From assembly GCA_016715885.1 (NCBI GenBank), contig JADJXL010000025.1, positions 620,001 through 684,000 on the forward strand: DNA of 64,000 bases, given 5' to 3'. This DNA is from Polyangiaceae bacterium. Its GTDB lineage: Bacteria; Myxococcota_A; Polyangia; Polyangiales; Polyangiaceae. Shown here in pieces: positions 33,562-41,884 of this stretch. The notes under the pieces were generated by a model that ran no database searches, had not been told where the DNA came from, and was given only the letters and a program-made list of their open reading frames with translations. Each line of letters begins with the position of its first letter. Position 1 is the stretch's first letter. The position numbers and the translations under genes were made by a program.

Positions 33562-34086
33562 TCATGAGCTCTTTCGCCTCGGAAACAGTGCCGCACGAAT
33601 ATCCACCGCGGGCACGCCAAAGACGACTTCGAGCCTCTGCAAGACGACCGCATTGAGACGTCCTGCATGCGGACGAACGACATCCATCACGAACTGCGCA
33701 TCGACATTCAATTCAAATTCTCCCGATACGCCACGGACGAGCGACTCGATTCGCTCGGTCGGCACGTCCAGCGTGTTGGCCGTGCGGAGCTTGATCCACA
33801 ATGCTGCACGCAATAATGCGTGATACGCGATCATCCACGCCATCCACGGCGCGATCGCACCTCCAGCAATGGCCTCGCCGAGCATTCGTCGACGTTTCGC
33901 AACGACGTCCATCGGCAGCGTATCGAGCTCCCGCAATGCTCCTGGAAACCGTTCGGATAGCGCTTTGAACACGGCCCGCTCGGGAATCGGCTCGCCGCGA
34001 TCACGCGAGAGCCGAAGTGCCTCGATTTGCGAATACTTCGCTTCGAGAAGGGCAAGCTCTTCGCGCGTCGGAACGTCGAATTTCAT
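33562..34086 (-). CDS. Unknown protein coupled to epmA
   Basis: This 174-residue protein starts at the ATG at 34086, overlapping the epmA stop as ATGA. A GTG six bases upstream is less likely. It is mostly helical: FDVPTREELALLEAKYSQIE, RRRMLGEAIAGGAIAPWMAW, VVRPHAGRLNAVVLQRLEVV. There is no signal peptide. Coupling to the EF-P modification enzyme suggests a translation-related role, without direct evidence. Confidence 0.75.
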   Translation of the reverse strand: MKFDVPTREELALLEAKYSQIEALRLSRDRGEPIPERAVFKALSERFPGALRELDTLPMDVVAKRRRMLGEAIAGGAIAPWMAWMIAYHALLRAALWIKLRTANTLDVPTERIESLVRGVSGEFELNVDAQFVMDVVRPHAGRLNAVVLQRLEVVFGVPAVDIRAALFPRRKSS

Positions 34087-35345
34087 AACCACCCAAACGG
34101 GAAACTCGTGACGTCCGCAATGCTCTTGGCCGACAAGCCAAGCGCGACCAATCGATCGAGGCCCAAGGCATTGCCCGTCGATGGTGGCATTCCTTCTTCG
34201 AGCGCTGCGAGAAACCGTTCGTCAATCGGATACACCGGCTTGCCTTGCGACCGTCGATGTTCTTGATCGCGCAGAAAACGTTGCCGCTGTTCGACGGGAT
34301 CGGTCAATTCGCCAAAACCATTACAAACTTCGAGGCTCCCGACGTACAATTCGAATCGCTCGGCGACGCGCGGATCGGACGGCGAGAGGCGCGCCAATGA
34401 CGCAAATGGGGCCGGGTAATCCGTGAGAAAGACCGGTCGACCTAGGCGCGCAAGCGCCGGCTCGACGTCTTCAACGAGGACCCTGAAAAAACGATCCTCG
34501 TCGTCCGTCGCCCAAGCAATCGCTTCATCTGCTGACACGTTCGCATAGCGGGCAAATGCATCACCCACCGTGAGGCGCTCGAACGGCGCAGATAAATCAA
34601 TCCGCACACCTTCGACGAGAACCTCGCTCTTGCCCGAAAGCTCGGTGATGACGTGCCGCACGAGATCTTCGGTGTCCGCGATGATGTCATCAACGGAGGC
34701 AAACGCGCGATACCATTCGAGCATCACGAATTCGGGATTGTGCCGCCCGCCAACTTCGCCTCGACGATAACACCGCGCGAGCTGATAACACCGCGGGATG
34801 CCGCCCACGAGCAGCCGCTTCATTTGGTATTCGGGCGACGTGATGAGCCAGTGGGGCGAATCGGCGACGCCGTAGGCATCGAGGTGGAGGTCGAGGCCTG
34901 GGCAAGGAACCATCGACGGCGTGTCCACTTCGACAAACCCTCGCCGATCGAAAAACGACCGCACGAGCGCGAAGGCTCGAGCACGCGCAGCGAGCGCTCG
35001 ACCGACGTCACGCAAGACGAAGCGTTCCGTTTCGCCCGAAGGAGCCTCCGAAGATGCCCCGCGTGAAACCTTGGGTTTGGCGGGAGTGAACCTTTCGATC
35101 ACACGACCCGCGACGAGTTTGTCTTGAACGAACGATGCTTCGACGACGACGAGATCGCCCGGGGCAACATCACCTTGAAGCAGCGACACGCCGACGCGCG
35201 CAAACGCATCGGCGATGATGATGTCGCTGCCCTGCACGTCGATCACGCGGCCTGCGATGCGCACGGGCCCCGGAGCGCCGGCGATCGCTCGTAAGTCACT
35301 CGGAGCGAAGGGCGAGGCCGAAGATCGTTCTGCAGGGCCGAGCAT
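34083..35345 (-). CDS. epmA: EpmA: elongation factor P beta-lysyl (lysyl) transferase
   Basis: This 420-residue class-II lysyl-tRNA-synthetase-like enzyme has motif 2 RCYRRGEVGGRHNPEFVMLEW and motif 3 GNALGLDRLVALGL. It aminoacylates elongation factor P on its conserved Lys. About 90 extra N-terminal residues (GPVRIAGRVIDVQG, GVSLLQGDVAPGDLVVVEA) look like an OB-fold, making it longer than the typical 325-residue EpmA. No anticodon-binding role is proven. No efp gene is in the window. Confidence 0.88.
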   Translation of the reverse strand: MLGPAERSSASPFAPSDLRAIAGAPGPVRIAGRVIDVQGSDIIIADAFARVGVSLLQGDVAPGDLVVVEASFVQDKLVAGRVIERFTPAKPKVSRGASSEAPSGETERFVLRDVGRALAARARAFALVRSFFDRRGFVEVDTPSMVPCPGLDLHLDAYGVADSPHWLITSPEYQMKRLLVGGIPRCYQLARCYRRGEVGGRHNPEFVMLEWYRAFASVDDIIADTEDLVRHVITELSGKSEVLVEGVRIDLSAPFERLTVGDAFARYANVSADEAIAWATDDEDRFFRVLVEDVEPALARLGRPVFLTDYPAPFASLARLSPSDPRVAERFELYVGSLEVCNGFGELTDPVEQRQRFLRDQEHRRSQGKPVYPIDERFLAALEEGMPPSTGNALGLDRLVALGLSAKSIADVTSFPFGWL

Positions 35346-35359
35346 CGATCACGACGCTT

Positions 35360-35758
35360 TCACGTACCGCCGCCAGCTCCACCTGCTCCGCCGGCACCGC
35401 CAGCTCCGCCGACACCGCCAGCTCCACCGGCGCCGCCTGCTCCACCGGCACCGCCTGCGCCGCCTGCTCCGCCGACGCCGCTCGACGAGGAGCTGGTGCT
35501 GCCGAGGGCACCTGGAATGCACGCGGGGTTGTCGCTGCCGATGGGTTTGCAGCAGATGTCGACCTTCGTATCGAGCTCGGCTCTCGATGTGCACACGAGG
35601 CCTTCTTCGCAGTCGGCGTTGACGTTGTCGATGCTGCACGCCTGCCCTTCGGCCTGGTTGGAACAGCCGACGAACAGGGCCAACGTTGCACATAAGCCCA
35701 GGCCGAAGATCGACGACGTTGCTCGCGAAATCACGGTTTTTGTAGTTGCACTGTTCAC
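35360..35758 (-). CDS. Small lipoprotein with C-terminal Gly-Ala repeat tail
   Basis: This 132-residue protein starts at GTG 35758, overlapping the pgsA stop as GTGA. The lipobox is LALFVGC. The body has eight Cys-type residues (QACSIDNVNADCEEGLVCTS, ICCKPIGSDNPAC), and the last 38 residues are Ser then GGAGGA repeats ending GGGT. The Cys pattern suggests a small disulfide-rich surface domain. The function is unknown. Confidence 0.8.
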   Translation of the reverse strand: MNSATTKTVISRATSSIFGLGLCATLALFVGCSNQAEGQACSIDNVNADCEEGLVCTSRAELDTKVDICCKPIGSDNPACIPGALGSTSSSSSGVGGAGGAGGAGGAGGAGGAGGVGGAGGAGGAGGAGGGT

Positions 35759-36441
35759 GCGGGTGGCTCCGCCTTCTCGGTGGTTGCGTTGTTCTTCTTG
35801 TCGATCGCGTCGACGAACAAGCTCAAGTACTGGCCGGCACTCCAGATGGAAAAGCCGAGCGAGGTGTATACGAGAAGTCTGCCGACATGCACGAGATCGA
35901 CGCGACCGAAGTCGTAGATGCCGAGGGTGAAGTTGTACGGGTAGCCGATGATGAGGCACGCGATGCCGATCATCTGCAGCGCCGTTTTGGTTTTGCCATC
36001 GTTGCCGGCGGCGATGACGATGCCCTCGGTCGACGCGATGGAGCGCAGGGCGGTGATGGTGATCTCGCGCGAGATGAGCAGCACGACGGCCCATGCTGGG
36101 ATGCGGCCCATGGGGACGAGCCACACGAGGGTGGCGGTGACGATGAGTTTGTCCGCGAGCGGGTCGAGAAACTTTCCGAGGACGCTGACGAGGCCCTGAC
36201 GACGCGCGAGCCATCCGTCGAACATGTCGGTGAGGGCAGCGAGCGCATAGACGCCGGCGGCCCAGAAGCAGTCACGGGGGCTGCCGCGATCGAGCAGGAT
36301 GAGGACGACGGGGATCATGATGATCCGCGCGAAGGTCAGGAGGTTCGGAAGGTTGCGTGCGTCCTCCCAAAGGGTTTTACGCCGCGCAGCTTTGAGCTTG
36401 CGCAACGACGCTCGGTCCGCCTTCGATCCGTTACCGGCCAC
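35755..36441 (-). CDS. pgsA: PgsA: CDP-diacylglycerol-glycerol-3-phosphate 3-phosphatidyltransferase
   Basis: This 228-residue membrane protein has the CDP-alcohol phosphotransferase motif TDMFDGWLARRQGLVSVLGK followed by FLDPLADK, which holds the metal-binding Asp residues. It has several membrane helices (LLTFARIIMIPVVLILLD, AVVLLISREITITAL). It starts at GTG 36441. It makes phosphatidylglycerophosphate for PG and cardiolipin in the inner membrane. The charged N-terminal 25 residues are an extension. Confidence 0.92.
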   Translation of the reverse strand: MAGNGSKADRASLRKLKAARRKTLWEDARNLPNLLTFARIIMIPVVLILLDRGSPRDCFWAAGVYALAALTDMFDGWLARRQGLVSVLGKFLDPLADKLIVTATLVWLVPMGRIPAWAVVLLISREITITALRSIASTEGIVIAAGNDGKTKTALQMIGIACLIIGYPYNFTLGIYDFGRVDLVHVGRLLVYTSLGFSIWSAGQYLSLFVDAIDKKNNATTEKAEPPA

Positions 36442-36492
36442 GGCGCGAACAGTACACCATGATTGGCAAGTGGAAAGGGACGCACGCGCGAA

Positions 36493-37227
36493 TCAGGGTT
36501 CGGCTCGTACGAAATGGCCCGCCGCGGCAAGCGCGTCCTCGAGCGTAAATGCCCGTTCATAGAGCGCTTTGCCGACGATGACGCCCACGACGCCCGGAAC
36601 GCACGCCAGCGACCGGATGTGGCTGAGGGTTCCGACACCGCCGGACGCAATGACGGGAAAACCACCCGACATGGAAAGCTCGGCCGTAGCAACCACGTTT
36701 GGCCCGGTTTGCGTGCCGTCGACCATGATGTCGGTGTACAAAAGAGCAGCCACGCGCGAGCCGGAAAGGTTTTTCGCTACATCGAGCGCCGATTGATTGG
36801 AGGCTTCGAGCCATCCTTCGATGGCGACTCGTCCGCCCTTCGCATCGACGGCGACGACGACGCGATCGGGATGCGCATCCGCAAGCGCGCGAACCATGTC
36901 GATGTCGCGAATGGCCGCCGTTCCGAGCACGACGCGTGATGCACCAAGCGCGAGGTACGCTTCGGCAGCGTCGGCATGACGCACGCCTCCGCCGACTTGC
37001 ACACCAGGGCCGAACGCGCCAACGACGGCTCGCACGAGGTCCGCTTGCACGGGCCGGCCTGCTCGCGCGCCTTCCAAGTCCACGACATGCAGCCACTCGA
37101 CCCTGCCGCGCAAGCTCGCAGCGAGCCGCACCGGATCGTCGTCGTACACGGTGACGGCGTCGTACTGACCTCGATGCAGACGCACCGCTTTGCCTTGGAA
37201 CAGATCGATCGCGGGTAAGATGTGCAT
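36493..37227 (-). CDS. hisA: HisA: ProFAR isomerase of histidine synthesis
   Basis: This 244-residue TIM-barrel protein has the HisA features ILPAIDLFQGKAVRLHRGQY (catalytic Asp in PAIDL), VQVGGGVR, VVVAVDAKGGRVAIEGW (second catalytic Asp) and VIASGGVGTLSHIRSL. Its length is normal. It converts ProFAR to PRFAR, the fourth step of histidine biosynthesis. The other his genes are not in the window. It ends 51 bases upstream of pgsA on the same strand. Confidence 0.95.
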   Translation of the reverse strand: MHILPAIDLFQGKAVRLHRGQYDAVTVYDDDPVRLAASLRGRVEWLHVVDLEGARAGRPVQADLVRAVVGAFGPGVQVGGGVRHADAAEAYLALGASRVVLGTAAIRDIDMVRALADAHPDRVVVAVDAKGGRVAIEGWLEASNQSALDVAKNLSGSRVAALLYTDIMVDGTQTGPNVVATAELSMSGGFPVIASGGVGTLSHIRSLACVPGVVGVIVGKALYERAFTLEDALAAAGHFVRAEP

Positions 37228-37311
37228 GCTCGTCCGTGCGGGCTTGGCTCGTACAGAAGAGGCGCGCCCGTGGAGCTACCTTAGTACGAACGTTGTCGCT
37301 ACGCTTTGCGC

Positions 37312-37608
37312 ATGCGCGAACGTATCGCCGAGACGATGGGGAGCGTGTTCTGGACTGATCTTGCGGCGCACGTCGCGCGCGACGCCGTGATCATCGCTGC
37401 TGCAGAGCTCGACCTGGTCGATGTGGGCATGGCGTTCGCGTTGAACGACACGGCCGCAGTCGATGCATGGATCAAGTCGGGCAAGCTCGAAAAGCCGTCG
37501 GCGGAAGACGTCTCGCGATGGTCCATCTCGACAAACTTACGATTTACCTCGGTGGTCGTGCAGCCGTTTGTCTTGATACACCGGCCGGTGTTGCCGCTGG
37601 CGAGTTGA
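37312..37608 (+). CDS. DUF2288-family protein
   Basis: This 98-residue protein starts at the ATG at 37312; a TTG six bases upstream is less likely. It has FWTDLAAHVARDAVIIAAAE and LDLVDVGMAFALNDTAAVDAW. It also has the C-terminal FTSVVVQPFVLIHR of DUF2288 proteins. Their function is unknown. It is divergent from hisA. Confidence 0.8.
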   Translation: MRERIAETMGSVFWTDLAAHVARDAVIIAAAELDLVDVGMAFALNDTAAVDAWIKSGKLEKPSAEDVSRWSISTNLRFTSVVVQPFVLIHRPVLPLAS

Positions 37609-37647
37609 GAGCAGGGAGCGAAAGGGGTTCAATCCACGAAGTTTTGA

Positions 37648-38175
37648 TCACGTACCACCGCCGGAACCACCACCACCGGCTCCCGCTGCCCCGCCTGCGC
37701 CAGCAGCGCCACCCGCACCGGCTGCGCCGCCCGTACCAGCGTTCGGATCGAGGTCCGCGATCCATGCTTGGATGCAGTCCGTTTCCAAAGGCGACAAGGA
37801 CGTTCCGAGCGGCATCTTCAAGCCGCACGGTGGCGGATCCACGAGTTTCTTGTAGAGCAAACTATTGGCTGCATCGGCAGGGTTTGCCAAGACAAGCCCG
37901 TTGCACGCGGCCGTTCCGGGCTTACCAACGACGCGCGCTTCGACTCCAGCAGACACGAGATCGAGCGCCCCTGCTGCATTGGCTCCCTCGATGTGGCAAC
38001 CCGCGGTGCCGCATTTTGCCGCGAGGAGACTGGGTACGTCCGGACAACTCCCGCCCCCCTGAAATATTTTCTTTTCTTCTTCCGTGAGCGTTCCTGGACA
38101 ACCGGAAGCCACGACGATCCAGGGAAAGACCACGACGAGCGCAGCAGCCGAACGGAGCAAGCGAGCGTGTTTCAT
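37648..38175 (-). CDS. Lipoprotein with a single cytochrome-c-like CX4CH motif and Gly-Ala tail
   Basis: This 175-residue protein starts at the ATG at 38175, with lipobox IVVASGC. The body has LLAAKCGTAGCHIEGA (a CX4CH heme-type motif), ANSLLYKKLVDPPPCG, MPLGTS and ETDCIQAWI, as in planctomycete/myxobacterial cytochrome-like domains. The C-terminal 30 residues are Gly/Ala repeats ending GGGT. It may bind one heme or be a Cys-rich structural domain. Confidence 0.75.
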   Translation of the reverse strand: MKHARLLRSAAALVVVFPWIVVASGCPGTLTEEEKKIFQGGGSCPDVPSLLAAKCGTAGCHIEGANAAGALDLVSAGVEARVVGKPGTAACNGLVLANPADAANSLLYKKLVDPPPCGLKMPLGTSLSPLETDCIQAWIADLDPNAGTGGAAGAGGAAGAGGAAGAGGGGSGGGT

Positions 38176-38183
38176 GGCGTCCG

Positions 38184-39575
38184 TCACTCCACATAGGCGC
38201 CGGAGAGCCGGAGCCCAAGATACTGATCGAGCGCACCGCCGGCGACGTAAGCATCGCCGAGGACAGGGTCGAAGTCCGAGAAAAACCGAGCATATTCCGC
38301 AGCAAACCGCAGCTCGAAACCACTCGCGATACGCACGACGAGCCCCACTTTGCCGCCGATACCGTGCACTCCTACGCCCGTGAACCGATCGTAGACGGGA
38401 CCTGCGGACAAAGGTTCGATCCAGTCGAAGCCTGCGACGATCGCCGCTCGCCCAATCGGAAAACGCCCGTCGATACCAGCTCGGATCGCGCTGTAATCCA
38501 CGTTGGGTACTTGCCCAGCAAGCTCGGGAGGTTCGTCGACGTTGAACGTGTGCATGTAGTATTGGCCGGACAAACCCAGCACGGGTCCCGTCGGGCGCGA
38601 GATCGGAATGCGGTAGCGAATTCCTGCGGAAAAACGTTGGTACAGGGTGTTCACGGGCGTCCCGTCCGCCGTCGCAGATTGCAGGGCAAATGCCCGGGCG
38701 TAGCCAATCGTCAGACCGATGTCGCGCAAGACGGGAACGGTCGTAAAGCCCGCGGGATACACCTCGGCACTGGCGAACGCAACGGGCGCACCAAACAATT
38801 CGTACGAACGTAAATTGGTGGACAAACCGTCCGAAAAATCGAACCTGCGCCCTGTCGCCTCCACGCCGACTTCGACGGCAAAAATCGACGAACCCGCTTC
38901 GTGACGAACCCGCGCGGGCTTGTCATCGCTTTCGTCGGAACCATCTTTTTCGCCAGCTTCAGGAGTCGGCGTGGGTTTGTCGTCCTTCGGTTTCTCGACT
39001 GGTTTGGGCGAAAATTGCTCGATCACCCCCGACAGCGCACCTTCGAGGGCGCTGCGCCGATCCGCCTCGGAACCTTCGCGCGAGACCGCTTCGTCGACGA
39101 GCAGCTCGTTGCCGTCGGGGCTCAGCCAAACGACATACACGCGCCACTTGCCCGAGTATCGCTGCACGATGCCCACGATGAACCCATCGGCATCCATCTG
39201 TTTGGCCGCTTTGCGCAAGCGCGGCAGGAGGCCCGTTCGCGACTTCGCTTGCGTCATCGCCGAACCCATCGGCTTCGACAGGCCGAACTTGCGCATGGCG
39301 GCCGTGACGTCGCCCTTGTCCACGACCGTGATGCGATCCGGTAGCACGGAAAGGATGTCTTCTCGTGCGTCCGCTGCGTTTTGGCCTTCCACGTGAACCG
39401 CAAGCACTTTGCGCTTTGCCGGCTCCTCGGCAGATGCCTCGGACGGCACGAGAACCACAGCGGACGCGGCAGCGGCAACGCCGACGAGATGCGCCACGGC
39501 GGCAATCGCGATCGCCGAACGTCGAGCGATCGAACGGCTTGCCCGTGCACGCAGGAGAGCATTCAAAAGGGCCAC
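38184..39575 (-). CDS. Probable outer-membrane beta-barrel protein with N-terminal periplasmic domain
   Basis: This 463-residue protein starts at GTG 39575. A signal (AIAAVAHLVGVAAAASAVV) precedes an alpha/beta domain that reads VLAVHVEGQNAADAREDILS and VYVVWLSPDGNELLVDEAV. A linker rich in Pro, Lys and Asp follows, then alternating beta strands (FAVEVGVEATGRRFDF, GLTIGYARAF, VDYSAIRAGIDGRFPIG) ending LGLRLSGAYVE. The barrel is inferred from the strand pattern. It is eight bases before the single-heme lipoprotein gene. Confidence 0.7.
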   Translation of the reverse strand: MALLNALLRARASRSIARRSAIAIAAVAHLVGVAAAASAVVLVPSEASAEEPAKRKVLAVHVEGQNAADAREDILSVLPDRITVVDKGDVTAAMRKFGLSKPMGSAMTQAKSRTGLLPRLRKAAKQMDADGFIVGIVQRYSGKWRVYVVWLSPDGNELLVDEAVSREGSEADRRSALEGALSGVIEQFSPKPVEKPKDDKPTPTPEAGEKDGSDESDDKPARVRHEAGSSIFAVEVGVEATGRRFDFSDGLSTNLRSYELFGAPVAFASAEVYPAGFTTVPVLRDIGLTIGYARAFALQSATADGTPVNTLYQRFSAGIRYRIPISRPTGPVLGLSGQYYMHTFNVDEPPELAGQVPNVDYSAIRAGIDGRFPIGRAAIVAGFDWIEPLSAGPVYDRFTGVGVHGIGGKVGLVVRIASGFELRFAAEYARFFSDFDPVLGDAYVAGGALDQYLGLRLSGAYVE

Positions 39576-39685
39576 GCGCGTGAGCCTACAGGGGCATGGG
39601 CGCGCGGGTAAAGCCCTTCGTCTACCAATGCGTTGTTTCGCCAAGAAGCCTCGACCCGACCGGTGCGTCTGGTACAACTCGATTC

Positions 39686-40114
39686 ATGCCCACGCTACCC
39701 GAGCGCATCATGACGCTGTTTGCCACGTATCATATTCGCCGCGACAAAGTGCTCGACGACATCGATGCTCTCTATGCCCCCGACGTGCGTTTCATCGATC
39801 CTTTCAACGATGTCGTCGGCAAAGACCATTTCATGCGGATCACCCGCAATCTCAACGCGCGGGTCGAAGAAATGCGCTTCGACGATCTCGAGCTCGTCGG
39901 CGACGACCCTCATTTCGTGATCACGTGGACTTGCAAGATAAAGACTCGAGTGGGCTTGACGCTCACGGCTCCAGGCGTGAGCGAGCTGCGTTCGCAGGGC
40001 GGGCTCGTCACCCTTCACCGGGACCACTGGGACGCACTTGGAGCCATGGCAGGAAGCATTCCGTTCGTACGGTCGATTTATCCACGACTGACGCGCCTGG
40101 TTTTCGACGGGTGA
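39686..40114 (+). CDS. SnoaL/NTF2-like protein
   Basis: This 142-residue protein starts at the ATG at 39686. It has LYAPDVRFIDPFNDVVGKDH and MRITRNLNARVEEMRFDDLE, then HFVITWTCKI. This is the alpha-plus-beta barrel layout of the NTF2/SnoaL family, which includes isomerases and hydrolases. Catalytic identity cannot be told. It is likely cytoplasmic. Confidence 0.75.
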   Translation: MPTLPERIMTLFATYHIRRDKVLDDIDALYAPDVRFIDPFNDVVGKDHFMRITRNLNARVEEMRFDDLELVGDDPHFVITWTCKIKTRVGLTLTAPGVSELRSQGGLVTLHRDHWDALGAMAGSIPFVRSIYPRLTRLVFDG

Positions 40115-40295
40115 TCGCGGCGGCGCGGGGCGGCTTCGGTCGTCGATGGGGGCGCGTGTTTGCCGCTCAACCCCCGGGCCTTATTCCAGACTGAACGGCA
40201 CTTGGAATGCCCCTCCGTTCTCACCGTTCATGCTTTCTTTTTTTGACAAACCACGGGCGTAGCGCCGCATCCAGTGTCACAACCCCGTCCCCCCG

Positions 40296-41684
40296 ATGTC
40301 GAACGCGTCCGTCGCCCCGTCTGCGCGTCAATTGCTCGCGCTTGCCTGGCCGATCATTGTTTCCCGGTCGGCGCAGACGGTCATTAGTGTGTCGGATGCG
40401 GCAATGGTCGCGCCTCTGGGTGAAGACGCTATCGCCGCAACGACGGCAGGAGCGCTCAACGTCCTGCTTCTGTTCACGCTGCCCATGGGCGCGATGTTCA
40501 TCATCTCGAGCTTCGCGTCGCAGCTTTATGGCCGCGGCGATCACGGGGGCGCGCGGCGGTACGGCTATTACGGGCTCGTTTTCTCGCTTTTGCTCGAGCT
40601 TCTCTACATCGGGCTGCTTGCGTTCGCGCCGTCGGTCATCGAGATGCTCGGCTATTCGCCCGCCGTGACGACGCTGATGGTGGAGTATTCGAAGCCGCGC
40701 CTCGTTGGCGGTGGAGCAGCCATTGCTCTCGAAGCGCTCGGGAATTATTACGGCGGCATTGGCAACACGCGTTTGCCGATGATGACGCAAGTCTTGTGCA
40801 TGATTTTCAACGTCGGACTCAACTGGGTGCTCATTTACGGGCACTTGGGAGCCCCAGCGCTCGGTGTGCAAGGTGCAGCTCTGGCCAGTACGATATCGAC
40901 GTTCATCGGTTTGTCCGTGCTGTTCGGATGTTTTCTTTACGGCGTGGGCGCAGACCCCTCCGCACGGACGAATCGCGGGTCGCTGCGTTTGTCAGAGTTC
41001 TATCGAATGTTGCGCTTCGGCATACCGACCGGGCTGAATTGGTTCGTCGAATTTTCTGCTTTCATGCTGTTCGTCAACGTCGTCCTCATTGGCCTCGGCA
41101 CGACGACGCTCGCCGCGTTCATGGCGGCGATGCAAATCAATCAGGTTTCGTTCATGCCTGCGTTTGGCTTGACGAGCGCTGGAGCCATTCTCGTTGGGCA
41201 ATCGATTGGTGCAAAAGAATGGGACGCGGTGCCGAAAACCGTGCGCTTGACGGCGTTTGCGACATGCGCTTGGCAAGGCAGCGTAGCCGTGCTCTACATC
41301 CTTTTCGCCAAGTACATCATGCTGCCGTTTTCTCCGCCGGGTGCCGAAGGAGCTGCGTTTCTCGAAATCGGCGCGCGAGTGCTCGTGTTATCGGCGACGT
41401 GGCAAGTAGCCGACGCTCTTTCCATGAGCTTCGCCGAAGCGCTTCGAGCTGCGGGTGATACGTCGTTTACCGCGTGGACGCGTACGCTCATCGCATGGCT
41501 GCTCTTCGTTCCCGGCTCGTACGTGAGTGTGCGAGTGCTGGGCGGAGGAATTGGTTGGGCCGTGTTTTGGCTTTCAGCGTATCTCGGCGTTCTGGCCCTC
41601 GTATTGTGGCTGCGTTTTCGATCGGGCGTTTGGAAAACGTTGGATCTCACAGGTCAAGAGCCCTGGCTTTCGGATTGTAAGTGA
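40296..41684 (+). CDS. MATE-family multidrug/cation exporter
   Basis: This 462-residue protein has 12 predicted membrane helices. It has the MATE N-terminus LALAWPIIVSRSAQTVISVSD followed by AAMVAPLGEDAIAATTAGA. It also has EALGNYYGGIGNTRLPMMTQ and FGLTSAGAILVGQSIGAKEW in the second half. It probably exports toxic cations or drugs using Na+ or H+. A hairpin spans its stop codon. Confidence 0.92.
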   Translation: MSNASVAPSARQLLALAWPIIVSRSAQTVISVSDAAMVAPLGEDAIAATTAGALNVLLLFTLPMGAMFIISSFASQLYGRGDHGGARRYGYYGLVFSLLLELLYIGLLAFAPSVIEMLGYSPAVTTLMVEYSKPRLVGGGAAIALEALGNYYGGIGNTRLPMMTQVLCMIFNVGLNWVLIYGHLGAPALGVQGAALASTISTFIGLSVLFGCFLYGVGADPSARTNRGSLRLSEFYRMLRFGIPTGLNWFVEFSAFMLFVNVVLIGLGTTTLAAFMAAMQINQVSFMPAFGLTSAGAILVGQSIGAKEWDAVPKTVRLTAFATCAWQGSVAVLYILFAKYIMLPFSPPGAEGAAFLEIGARVLVLSATWQVADALSMSFAEALRAAGDTSFTAWTRTLIAWLLFVPGSYVSVRVLGGGIGWAVFWLSAYLGVLALVLWLRFRSGVWKTLDLTGQEPWLSDCK

Positions 41685-41694
41685 GCCAGGGCTC
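41658..41694. terminator. 11-bp perfect inverted repeat across the MATE gene stop
   Basis: GAGCCCTGGCT (41658-41668) and AGCCAGGGCTC (41684-41694) pair perfectly around a 15-base loop that contains the stop codon. No T-run follows, so it may be a factor-independent-like hairpin or an mRNA-stabilising structure. Confidence 0.55.
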
Positions 41695-41884
41695 CCAATG
41701 GGCCTGGTTCACTTCCTGTCCACCATTCGAGAAAAATTGCGCGGCCACTGCATGCAATTTCGTGCTTTTTGATGCATGCAAATCGGATCGTTGGGGATAG
41801 ACTGCGAACGTTGTGGATGTCCGCCCGCCAGCGTGACCATGCCGAGCGGAAGGTTCGTCTGCACCCACGTTCGAGGGAAAACCA
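41685..41884. other. Intergenic region before the PAD gene, with a minus-strand gene remnant
   Basis: This stretch contains the PAD gene's promoter. On the minus strand it also reads AVAAQFFSNGGQEVNQAHWE then PWLTYNPKAR, which looks like a protein end but has no start or upstream gene. A paired GCATGC / TGCATGC sits at about 41750-41777. Confidence 0.35.

Noticed and set aside
37648..38175. Full cytochrome c
   Set aside because: Only a single CX4CH motif and no clear distal ligand are present, so it is called cytochrome-like rather than a firm cytochrome.
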